Shown here one piece after another: positions 1-8,119 of a DNA stretch of 10,449 nt (position 1 is the stretch's first letter; every line of letters starts with the position of its first letter). The notes below the pieces were generated by a model that saw nothing but the letters and a program-made list of their open reading frames with translations, was not told the DNA's origin and did not search any database. This DNA comes from Paracoccaceae bacterium (GTDB taxonomy: Bacteria; Pseudomonadota; Alphaproteobacteria; Rhodobacterales; Rhodobacteraceae). The translations under genes were made by a program, and so were the position numbers. The stretch covers positions 1-10,449 of the forward strand of contig JALVEX010000228.1 of NCBI GenBank assembly GCA_027030435.1. The letters are read 5' to 3'.

Positions 1-797
1 CAAACACCACCTGCGGGGATTTCCCGCCAAGCTCGAGCGTGACCGGCACCACGTTTGCGGCCGCGGCGGCCTGCACCTTTTTTCCCACCTCCACCGAGCC
101 GGTGAAGCTGATGTGCTGCACGCCCCGGTGGCCTGCAAGCGCTGCTCCTGCTTCCTCGCCAAGCCCCGGCACCACATTGAGCGCGCCATCGGGGAGGCCC
201 GCCTCGCGGGCGAGATCGGCGAAGGCAAGCGCGGTGAGGCAGGCTTCCTCCGCCGGCTTCAGCACCGCCGCATTGCCCATCGCGAGCGCCGCGCCCACCG
301 AGCGGCCGATGATCTGCATCGGGTAGTTCCAGGGCACGATATGGCCTGTCACGCCATGGGGTTCGCGCAGGGTATAGACGGTGTAGCCTTCCAGATAGGG
401 GATGGTTTCGCCCATCACCTTGTCGGCCGCGCCGGCGTAGAATTCCATGTAGCGGGCAAGGGCGCGGGCATCGTTGCGCGCCTGGGTGAGGGGCTTGCCC
501 ACGTCCATCGCCTCGAGATGGGCGAGATCCTCGAGGCGCGCCTCCACCAGCCGCCCGATACGCGCCAGGATCCGCCCGCGCTCGAAGGCGGGCAGGCGGC
601 CCCATTCGCCATCGAGGGCAGCTTCGGCGGCGGCAACGGCCATGTCGATATCCTCGGCGGTGCCGCGCGCAATCTCGGCCATCTGCGCGCCTGTCGAGGG
701 GTTTTCGACAGGCAGCCGCCCCCGCAGAGCCGGCTCCACCCATTTGCCTGCGATGAAGATCCTTGCGGGATCGAACCAGAGGTGCTGTTTCAGTGCG

Positions 798-805
<8 letters not shown>
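1..805 (-). CDS. NAD(P)-dependent aldehyde dehydrogenase, N-terminal 268 residues (cut by left window edge)
   Basis: This is an aldehyde dehydrogenase superfamily enzyme, which oxidises an aldehyde to a carboxylic acid with NAD(P)+ in the cytoplasm. Visible family marks are PWNYP at residues 158-162 (N159 is the expected oxyanion-hole Asn), KPAEE from K183 (cofactor binding), FTGS at 234-237 and LELGGKSP from residue 257, where E258 is the expected general base. The catalytic Cys normally follows about 35 residues later and so lies outside the window. About half of a usual 480-500 residue protein is present. The ATG at 805 is chosen because GGAGAAAGG (812-820) sits 6 nt upstream and because it overlaps the end of the transporter ATPase gene by 8 bp (ATGGATGA), which indicates translational coupling. 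The substrate is not identifiable; the importer context suggests it acts on a product of the imported compound. Betaine-aldehyde or gamma-glutamyl-aminobutyraldehyde dehydrogenase subfamilies are possible but cannot be told apart from this half. Confidence 0.93.
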
Positions 806-2395
<1,590 letters not shown>

Positions 2396-2399
<4 letters not shown>

Positions 2400-3223
2400 T
2401 GCCTCGCCCTCCTCAGGCGCGGATCGAGGAGATCGCGCAAGCCATCGCCCATCAGGTTGAGCCCCAGCACCGCCAGCACGATCGCCAGCCCCGGCAGGAT
2501 CGCGAGGCGCGGAGCGGTGTAGATCATCGTCTGCGCTTCGGCCAGCATCCGCCCCCAGCTCGGGGTGGGCGGCTGGGCGCCGAGGCCCACGTAGGAAAGC
2601 CCGGCTTCGGCGAGGATGCCGAGGCTGAACTGGATCGTGCCCTGAACGATCAGCACATTGGCGATGTTGGGCAGGATGTGCTCGAGGCTGATGCGGAAGG
2701 CGCGCTTGCCCGCCACCCGCGCGGCCATGATGAAATCGCGGGTCCAGAGGGAAAGCGCGGCGCCGCGGGAGACGCGGGCGAAGACGGGGATGTTGAAAAT
2801 GCCGATGGCGATGATCGCATTGGTGGCCGAGGGGCCGAACACGGCGGTGATCAGGATCGCGATCACCAGCGAGGGAAAGGCAAACACGAGATCATTGCCG
2901 CGCATGATGATTTCATCGATGAGGCTGCCCCGGCGCGCCGCCGCCCAGAGGCCGAGTGGCACGCCGGCGAGCATCCCGATCCCCACCGCGAGGATCGCCA
3001 CCGCAATCGATGTGCGCGCGCCCACCATCAGCATCGAGAGCATGTCACGCCCGAAGTGATCGGTGCCGAGCGGATATTCGCGCGAGGGGGGCGCGAGCTT
3101 CGCGGCGATGTTGAGGGCGGTGACGTCATGGGGCACCCAGAGGAAGGAGACGAGCGCCGCCAGCGCGAAGGCCGCGAAGATCGCCGCGCCGATCAGGAGC
3201 TGGAGGGGAAGGCGCGCCCTCAT
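2396..3223 (-). CDS. ABC transporter permease, DppC/OppC type
   Basis: This is the second transmembrane subunit of the importer, 275 residues. The N-terminal helix (about 8-30) is followed by the DppC-type motif YPLGTDHFGRDM (50-61), found in this subunit family just before the core permease domain. Further helices fall at about 72-95, 113-130, 135-148, 190-207 and 238-258. The cytoplasmic coupling loop that contacts the ATPase is visible as the EAA-type stretch AARVAGKRAF, then EHILPN (167-186). The frame stays open upstream to 3967, but the stretch before 3223 is an out-of-phase reading of the other permease. The ATG at 3223 overlaps that gene's stop by 4 bp (ATGA) and gives the normal family length and N-terminus. 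Its ribosome site (GAGGCGG) is weak, so translation probably depends on coupling. The only doubt is which substrate passes. Confidence 0.95.
2408..2414 (-). promoter_or_regulatory. Strong ribosome binding site of the fused ATPase gene
   Basis: GAGGAGG on the minus strand is 8 nt before the ATG at 2399 and lies inside the last codons of the permease gene. It favours this ATG over the one at 2390. Confidence 0.65.
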
Positions 3224-4167
3224 CGCCGCCGCCTCAGCCGCGGATCGGCCGCCCCATAGGCGATATCGACCATGAAATTCACCACGATCACCGCAAATAC
3301 CAGGAGCATCACCACGCCCTCCACCACGATGAGATCGCGCTGGGTGATGGCCTGGAAGATGAGCCGCCCCAGGCCCGGCAGGAAGAAGACGTTTTCGATG
3401 ATGATCGCGCCCGCAAGCAGAAAGGAGAATTGCAGCCCCATGATGGTGAGCACCGGGATGAGGCCGTTGCGCAGGGCATGGCGCAGGAGTGCCTGACGGC
3501 GCGTAAGCCCCTTGGCGCGGGCGGTGCGGATGTAATCCTGATGCAGCGTGTCGATGAGGCTCGAGCGCATCACGCGCGCGAGGATCGAGGCCTGGGGAAG
3601 CGCAAGCGCGATGGCGGGAAGCGTGAGCGCCTTCAGCCCCGCAGCGAGCCCGCCCTCCCAGCCGGGGAATCCCCCGGCCGAGAACCAGTGCAGCTTCACC
3701 GCAAACAGCAGCACCAGCAGCATCGCGAACCAGAAATTCGGGATGGCGATGCCAAGCTGGGTGGCGGCCATGATGCCCCAGTCGGCCGGCCGGCCGCGCC
3801 TTGCGGCGGCGATGAGCCCCACCGGAAAGGCGATCAGCACCGTGAGCACCAGCGCATAGGCCGCGAGCGGCAGCGATACCTGGATGCGCTCGCCGATCAG
3901 CTCCGCCACCGGCACGCGATAGGTGTAGGATTGCCCGAAATCGCCTTGCAGGAGCCCGCCGGCCCAATCGAGATAGCGGCTGAAGGCCGTGCCGTTCAGC
4001 CCCAGTTGATCGCGCAGCGCCGCCACGGCCTCGGGGCTGGCATTGAGGCCGAGCATGTAGGCCGCCGGATCGCCGGGGATGATCTCGATCACCGCGAAGA
4101 TCACGATGCTGGCCGCGATCAGGCTGAGCGCGAGCGAAAGGAGGCGTCTGGCAAGGTAGCGGATCAT
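3220..4167 (-). CDS. ABC transporter permease, DppB/OppB type
   Basis: This is the first transmembrane subunit of the importer, 315 residues, close to the usual length of DppB-like permeases. It begins MIRYLARRLL, the standard start of the family, and has a first helix at about 9-29 followed by the PGDPA motif (31-35). More helices lie at about 99-121, 134-157, 178-198, 236-258 and 284-304. The EAA-type coupling loop is DYIRTARAKG followed by ALRNGLIP (211-238), which docks on the fused ATPase. The ENVFFLPGLG stretch (258-267) and the C-terminal DPRLRRRR are also typical. No clear Shine-Dalgarno sequence precedes the ATG, where the upstream bases are CTAACCTCACGCC. The gene follows an 84-bp gap holding a nested inverted repeat, so its expression is probably lower than that of the binding protein upstream. 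That last point is inference. Confidence 0.95.
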   Translation of the reverse strand: MIRYLARRLLSLALSLIAASIVIFAVIEIIPGDPAAYMLGLNASPEAVAALRDQLGLNGTAFSRYLDWAGGLLQGDFGQSYTYRVPVAELIGERIQVSLPLAAYALVLTVLIAFPVGLIAAARRGRPADWGIMAATQLGIAIPNFWFAMLLVLLFAVKLHWFSAGGFPGWEGGLAAGLKALTLPAIALALPQASILARVMRSSLIDTLHQDYIRTARAKGLTRRQALLRHALRNGLIPVLTIMGLQFSFLLAGAIIIENVFFLPGLGRLIFQAITQRDLIVVEGVVMLLVFAVIVVNFMVDIAYGAADPRLRRRR

Positions 4168-4181
4168 GGCGTGAGGTTAGG

Positions 4182-4237
4182 GCGGCCCGGTGCCGGCTTC
4201 CAGCGTTTTATGCGCTGCAAGGGGCACGTCGGGCCGC
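4182..4237 (-). promoter_or_regulatory. Nested inverted repeat between binding-protein gene and first permease gene
   Basis: The 84-bp gap contains two perfect 8-bp arms, GCGGCCCG (4182-4189) and CGGGCCGC (4230-4237). They enclose a second perfect stem, CAGCG (4201-4205) with CGCTG (4213-4217), around a 7-nt loop. The transcript could fold into a stem with an inner hairpin. No run of U follows on the minus strand, so it is not a standard intrinsic terminator. In ABC importer operons such structures often protect the 3' end of the binding-protein message or damp downstream expression. That role is inferred here from position. Confidence 0.55.
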
Positions 4238-4251
4238 GCTTTCGGCGGGGG

Positions 4252-5724
4252 CTATTCTTCCCAGTAGACGCCCGTCAGATCATTGGCCTGGGTGGGCGCG
4301 TTTTCCCACAGGCCGCGGATCTTCGCATTGGCGACGCCGGTTTTCGCAAGCTGGAAGAGATAGCCATTGACGTAATCTCGCGCGATCATCGCCTGCGCCG
4401 CGCCGAGAATGGCGGCGCGTTTGGTGGGATCGGTGGCGAGATTGAGCTGATCCATCAGATCGCGGAATGCCGGGTTGTCATACTGGAAATAATAATCCGG
4501 GCGGGCATAGATGCCGATATCCATCGGCTCGGTGTGGCTGACGATCGTAAGGTCATAATCCTTGCCCTTGAACACCTGCTCAAGCCACTGCGCCCACTCG
4601 AGATTGGTGATCTCGGTTTCGATCCCCACCGCGCGCAGCTGCGAGGCGACGATCTCGCCGCCCCGGCGCGCATAGGTGGGGGGCGGCAGCATCAGGCGCA
4701 GGCGAAGCCCCTCCTGCCCGGCTTCCTTCAGCAGCTTTTTCGAAAGCTCGGGATCGTATTTCGAAAGCGCGCGCAGATCCACATAAGCCGGGTTGTGGGG
4801 GGCGAAATGGGTGCCGATCGGTGTGCCGTAGCCGAACATGGCGCCATCGATGATTTCCTGCCGGTTGATCGCATGGGCGATCGCCTCGCGCACCCGGATA
4901 TCGGCCAGCGGCCCGGCCTTGTTGTTGGTGGAGAGGATGGTTTCGCCCTCCGTCGAGCCCACGATCACGCGAAAGCGAGGGTCTGCCTTGAACTGTTCCA
5001 GCGTCTCGGGGGCAGGGAAATTGGGGAAGGCATCCACATCCCCGGCCATCATCGCGGCGAAGGCGGCATTGGGATCGGAGATGAACTTGAACGTGGCATG
5101 CGAAAGCTTCACCGGCGTGCCCCAGTAATCCGGGTTTTTCTCGATCTCCACCCGATCGCCCTTCACCCATTTCACGAAGCGGAAAGGCCCGGTGCCGATC
5201 GGATGGGTCGCATCCTTGTCGATGCTTTCGGGCGCCACGATCACCGCATCCCCCCAGGCCATCTTGAAGGGGAAGAGGCCGTCCGGATTCTTCAGGGTCA
5301 CGCGCACCGTGCGCGGATCAAGCGCCTCGACGCTCTCGATCCCGGCAAAAAGCGCCTTCTGGGCGTTGGTGCTGTCGGGCGCGCGGGCGCGATCGAGGCT
5401 GAACTTTACGTCCGTCGCATCCATCTCCGTGCCGTCATGGAATTTCACCCCGCCATGCAGGGTGAAGGTATAGACCTTGCCGTCATCGGAGATTTCCCAG
5501 CTTTCGGCGAGCGCCGGCAGGATCGAGCCATCGGGGGCAAAGCGCGTGAGCCCTTCGAAGATGTTGGCGTAAACCACTTCGTCGATCGCCGCCGCCGCGC
5601 CGGCGGTGGGATCGAGATTGGGCGGCTCCAGCACCATGCCAAGCGTGATCGTATCCTTCGCGGCCAGGGCGGCGCTTGCGGAGAGCGCCAGCGCGGCGAT
5701 GGCGAGTTTCAGCCGGTTGAGCAT
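4252..5724 (-). CDS. Periplasmic substrate-binding protein of a peptide/nickel-type ABC importer (SBP_bac_5 family)
   Basis: This 490-residue protein captures the ligand in the periplasm and delivers it to the permeases encoded downstream. Residues 1-21 or 22 form a signal peptide: a short basic start (MLNRLK), a hydrophobic Ala/Leu core and an ALA-type cleavage site just before KD. No lipobox Cys is present, so it should be soluble. Family marks include PPNLDPT (34-40), ALAESWEISDDG (71-82), the VKFHDGT stretch (93-99), GTGPFRF (177-183), NPDYW (197-201) and VREAIAHAINR (278-288). The ATG at 5724 is preferred because GGAGG lies 8 nt upstream (5733-5737) and gives a good signal peptide; an in-frame ATG at 5739 has no such site. 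As the first gene of the importer set it follows a 75-bp gap likely to hold the promoter. The family binds peptides but also opines, amines, nickel complexes and glycosides, so the ligand is unknown. Confidence 0.95.
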   Translation of the reverse strand: MLNRLKLAIAALALSASAALAAKDTITLGMVLEPPNLDPTAGAAAAIDEVVYANIFEGLTRFAPDGSILPALAESWEISDDGKVYTFTLHGGVKFHDGTEMDATDVKFSLDRARAPDSTNAQKALFAGIESVEALDPRTVRVTLKNPDGLFPFKMAWGDAVIVAPESIDKDATHPIGTGPFRFVKWVKGDRVEIEKNPDYWGTPVKLSHATFKFISDPNAAFAAMMAGDVDAFPNFPAPETLEQFKADPRFRVIVGSTEGETILSTNNKAGPLADIRVREAIAHAINRQEIIDGAMFGYGTPIGTHFAPHNPAYVDLRALSKYDPELSKKLLKEAGQEGLRLRLMLPPPTYARRGGEIVASQLRAVGIETEITNLEWAQWLEQVFKGKDYDLTIVSHTEPMDIGIYARPDYYFQYDNPAFRDLMDQLNLATDPTKRAAILGAAQAMIARDYVNGYLFQLAKTGVANAKIRGLWENAPTQANDLTGVYWEE

Positions 5725-5732
5725 CGGGGTAT

Positions 5733-5737
5733 CCTCC
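5733..5737 (-). promoter_or_regulatory. Ribosome binding site that sets the start of the binding protein
   Basis: GGAGG on the minus strand sits 8 nt before the ATG at 5724. It overlaps the codons an upstream start at 5739 would use, so the shorter reading is preferred. Confidence 0.75.
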
Positions 5738-5799
5738 ATGATTGTCTTATCAGGCTTTTTTGCAAGCCTAGCGCAGATCGACAGCTTTGGAAGCCCCTT
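5738..5799 (-). promoter_or_regulatory. Intergenic region with 6-bp hairpin and possible promoter of the importer operon
   Basis: This is the only sizeable gap between the two gene groups, and it is poorer in GC than its surroundings. On the minus strand AGGCTTGCAAAAAAGCCT (5752-5769) forms a perfect 6-bp stem with a 6-nt A-rich loop. No U run follows, so intrinsic termination is unlikely. TTCCAA and, 16 nt later, TAGGCT make only a weak sigma-70-like pair, with the TAGGCT box overlapping the hairpin arm. It includes the only CTAG I noticed in the window (5768-5771). A promoter for the importer is expected here from gene order; the exact boxes are uncertain. Confidence 0.35.
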
Positions 5800-6489
5800 T
5801 CATTGCCGGGGTTTGCCGCGCCATGTATCGAGCCAGGCACGAAACCGCCCCCAGAGCCCGCGCGCGCGCTCTGCCGCCTCGTCTGCATGGCTGTCCACCC
5901 GATCGATCACCTCGCTCACGTTTTCGATCGCCGGATCCACCATGCGCTCGCGAAACTGCAGCCACATGCGCCGGATCATGAACAGGATGAAGGCGAGCGC
6001 GGCCAGGATGAGGATGCTGGCCCAGGGAATGATGCGCACGTCCGGCCCCGCCACCGGCTTGATCGCGATCGCATTGGGGTAGATCGAGAGGAAACGGTTG
6101 CGCCAGCCGTAATGGGTGATCGAAACCCATTTCGGGTTCTCGGCGGTGGATTTCAGATCCGCCGCCTCGGCCTGAAGATCGGAGGTATCGAACTTGAAAT
6201 AGGGCGGCCAGCCCCAGCCGGTATCCTCGTTGCGATAGACGATCACCTTGCCATTGGGCCGCACCGCCTGGATGAAGAACACGTCGCGGTTCTGCACATT
6301 GGGATCATAGCCGGCATCGGGTGCGGCCCAGAATATCCAGTTTTCACCCGGATCGATCCGTTTTTCGTACGTATCGGTGATGCGCACGATATCATGCTGG
6401 GGCAGGCTGTAGTGCAGCACCGCGATCACCAGCAGCACGAGGAGCACCTTCAGCGTGCGTTTGACATTCTTCCAGCTTGGCAGGCGCAT
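5800..6489 (-). CDS. DUF1523 family membrane protein
   Basis: This 229-residue protein resembles the DUF1523 family common in Rhodobacterales; its function is unknown. A first membrane helix spans about residues 13-27, preceded by basic residues that should keep the N-terminus in the cytoplasm. A second spans about 155-172. The roughly 125 residues between them would lie in the periplasm and hold the conserved-looking HYSLPQHDIVRITDTYEKR stretch (26-44), RNEDTGWGWPPYFKF (86-100), HYGWRN (126-131) and SIYPNAI (135-141). The C-terminal 55 residues are charged, probably helical and cytoplasmic. The ATG at 6489 is chosen because GAGGA (6495-6499) lies 5 nt upstream; an in-frame GTG at 6501 has no ribosome site. 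It lies 8 bp after the small membrane protein gene, so it probably acts with that protein and the AAA ATPase group. The family name is from memory, not from a search. Confidence 0.85.
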   Translation of the reverse strand: MRLPSWKNVKRTLKVLLVLLVIAVLHYSLPQHDIVRITDTYEKRIDPGENWIFWAAPDAGYDPNVQNRDVFFIQAVRPNGKVIVYRNEDTGWGWPPYFKFDTSDLQAEAADLKSTAENPKWVSITHYGWRNRFLSIYPNAIAIKPVAGPDVRIIPWASILILAALAFILFMIRRMWLQFRERMVDPAIENVSEVIDRVDSHADEAAERARGLWGRFRAWLDTWRGKPRQ

Positions 6490-6494
6490 TGCAT

Positions 6495-6499
6495 TCCTC
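6495..6499 (-). promoter_or_regulatory. Ribosome binding site that sets the start of the DUF1523 gene
   Basis: GAGGA on the minus strand is 5 nt before the ATG at 6489 and overlaps the stop of the preceding gene. It argues against the GTG at 6501 as the start. Confidence 0.55.
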
Positions 6500-6764
6500 A
6501 CATGAAATTGACGACATAGATCAGCACCGCCACGAGGAGCGTCGGCACCACATAGACAAGCCAGATCAGCTTGCGCCTCAGCGAGCGCTCGTAATCGGCA
6601 AGGCCGCGATCGACGAAATCATCCATCGTGCCGGGGCGGCCCTCTTCTTCCCAAAGCTTTTCAAGGCGCTCCGCTTCCAGCGAGCGCATGTAGATGCGCA
6701 CAATGAAATAGATGATGGTGAGAAAGACGAAGCCGATCACGGCAAGCCGGACAAGAGCGAACAT
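6498..6764 (-). CDS. Small two-helix membrane protein of unknown function
   Basis: This 88-residue protein is not recognised as a named family. A first hydrophobic helix covers about residues 4-24 and a second about 66-86. The 40 residues between are strongly charged (RSLEAERLEKLWEEEGRPG and then DDFVDRGLADYERSLRRK), probably helical and, by the positive-inside rule, cytoplasmic, giving a hairpin with both ends outside. Two ATGs stand side by side at 6767 and 6764. The second is preferred because AGGAGG (6770-6775) is 5 nt from it but only 2 nt from the first. Its first base is the last base of the preceding gene's stop codon (TGATG), so translation is likely coupled to the DUF6638-like gene. 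Position between that gene and the DUF1523 gene suggests a membrane anchor or adaptor for the AAA ATPase group, which is inference. Confidence 0.85.
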   Translation of the reverse strand: MFALVRLAVIGFVFLTIIYFIVRIYMRSLEAERLEKLWEEEGRPGTMDDFVDRGLADYERSLRRKLIWLVYVVPTLLVAVLIYVVNFM

Positions 6765-8119
6765 CATCGCCTCCTTTTCCTGACGGCACCCCAGGGGCCG
6801 ACGAGATCGATCAGATCATTGTCCACGTCTCTGCCCCTGCCTGTTTCGCGCGCCTCGGGCGTGCCGAACAATGCTTCGCGCGCGCCGGCCTTGTCGGCAA
6901 GATACTCGCGTTCGAGGAAATCGGCCACGAAATCCTTCTTCGCCTCGGGCCAGGTGGCGTATCTGCGGTAGAAAAGCTCCTTGTGGGTGATGAAGAGCTG
7001 AAAGAAATCACGCGGCGAAAGCGCGGCCAGAAGCATGTTCACCAGATCGCGGTCAGCGTGGGGTGCCGCGCGGAGGGTATAGAAATAGGCCGGATGCCCG
7101 GACGAGATGCGCGGCCATTTCCCGCCGCCCTCGGCCCAGCGCAGCAGCGCCGCGAGGGCGTGGAATTCATCCGGCAGATCGCCGGCATAACGCCGGGCAT
7201 AGGCGCGCAGATCGCGCCTTGAGGCGCCGGCAGGATCATCGCCCCTTTCCGCCGCCACATCCATCACGATGAAATCCATCTTGCGGCGCAGGATCGCCGC
7301 CGCATCGATTCCACGCGCCTGCACGATGGGCTCCACGAGGCCGTTCAGATCGAGGAAATGCGCGATCCGGTTGCGATCGGAGAAATCGAACACGTGTTTC
7401 ATCGGCAGGCCGTCCGGCTTCTTCCCCTCGTTTTCCGAAACCGCCGCCGGATGCTCGACCCCCTGAAAGATGTAAAGCCCGCCGAAATGGGCTGTCCAGA
7501 AGTTGTCCTGCCGGAAGCTGGTGGATTTGAAGCGGATCGGGCTGCGCGTCACGTCACCCGTCTTTTGCGCCAGCAGGATCATCTCCGCGATCAAGGCCTC
7601 GTCGCGCCAGGCATTTTCCTCCTTGCGGAAGCGTTCGATCCTGCGGGCCAGCTCCTCGGCGCTTTCCACATGGCCTTCGGTGGTATCTGCTTCGATGGTG
7701 ATCCGGCGGAGATCCAGCAGGCGCGCGGGCTCGCTCACGTCATAGACGGAGTTCAGCATCTCGCCGATCACCGCATCGCGTGCGGTGAGGGCGAAGAGCT
7801 GTGCTTCGTTTTCCTTGATGAAGCGGCGCAGGATGGCGCGCGAGGTGGAAAATTTCGCATTGAGGAGCGGTGCGCGCTTCTGCTCGGTGGTGAGCAGGAT
7901 GAACTGGCGATTGCAGCCGTTTTCATTGAGATAGAGGTGATCGCCCAGCTGATCGCCCACCTCCGGCGAGTAGCCGGAAAGATCGATGTGAAAATCGGCG
8001 AGATCGGTGCGCCTGCCGGTGAGCTTTTCAAGCGCGCGGTTGTAGCGCGCCACCAGCGCAGGCGTATCGACCCGCACCAGATTGCCAAACATCAGCCCGC
8101 GTTCGATCAGCCGCTTCAT
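6764..8119 (-). CDS. DUF6638-like protein of unknown function, partner of the AAA ATPase
   Basis: This 451-residue cytoplasmic protein has no signal peptide and no clear membrane helix. I believe it is the family catalogued as DUF6638, from memory of Rhodobacterales annotations. Distinct stretches are GYSPEVGDQLGDHLYLNENG (49-68) followed by CNRQFI, TEQKRAPLLNAKFSTSR (78-94), NFWTAHFGGLYIF (206-218), the DFSDRNRIAHFLDLNGLVEP stretch (245-264), DFIVMD (282-287) and WPRISSGHPAYFYTLR (335-350). No nucleotide-binding or metal-binding signature was found. The last 30 residues are charged and look variable. The start overlaps the ATPase stop by 4 bp (ATGA) with GGAGAAGG upstream, a sign of matched synthesis, so the product may be an adaptor, substrate or regulator of the ATPase. 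That role is inferred only from gene order. The existence of the gene is near certain; the family name is less so. Confidence 0.85.
   Translation of the reverse strand: MKRLIERGLMFGNLVRVDTPALVARYNRALEKLTGRRTDLADFHIDLSGYSPEVGDQLGDHLYLNENGCNRQFILLTTEQKRAPLLNAKFSTSRAILRRFIKENEAQLFALTARDAVIGEMLNSVYDVSEPARLLDLRRITIEADTTEGHVESAEELARRIERFRKEENAWRDEALIAEMILLAQKTGDVTRSPIRFKSTSFRQDNFWTAHFGGLYIFQGVEHPAAVSENEGKKPDGLPMKHVFDFSDRNRIAHFLDLNGLVEPIVQARGIDAAAILRRKMDFIVMDVAAERGDDPAGASRRDLRAYARRYAGDLPDEFHALAALLRWAEGGGKWPRISSGHPAYFYTLRAAPHADRDLVNMLLAALSPRDFFQLFITHKELFYRRYATWPEAKKDFVADFLEREYLADKAGAREALFGTPEARETGRGRDVDNDLIDLVGPWGAVRKRRR
6770..6775 (-). promoter_or_regulatory. Perfect AGGAGG ribosome binding site for the small membrane protein
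   Basis: AGGAGG lies inside the last codons of the DUF6638-like gene, 5 nt before the ATG at 6764. It is the best Shine-Dalgarno match seen at any start in the window and suggests this small protein is made in quantity. Confidence 0.7.

Noticed and set aside
3224..3967. Upstream extension of the DppC-type permease reading frame to 523 residues
   Set aside because: The added part is an out-of-phase reading of the DppB-type permease gene. The ATG at 3223 with its ATGA overlap gives the normal family length.
5752..5769. Intrinsic terminator after the DUF1523 gene
   Set aside because: The stem is only 6 bp with an A-rich loop, and no run of U follows on the minus strand.
3430..6519. Plus-strand open frame of 1029 codons
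   Set aside because: It runs antisense to the binding-protein and DUF1523 genes and part of the first permease gene. These happen to share one codon phase. It is codon-aligned with them, so it stays open simply because TTA, CTA and TCA codons are avoided in the real genes. Its translation is a low-complexity mix rich in His, Arg and Gly with no domain.
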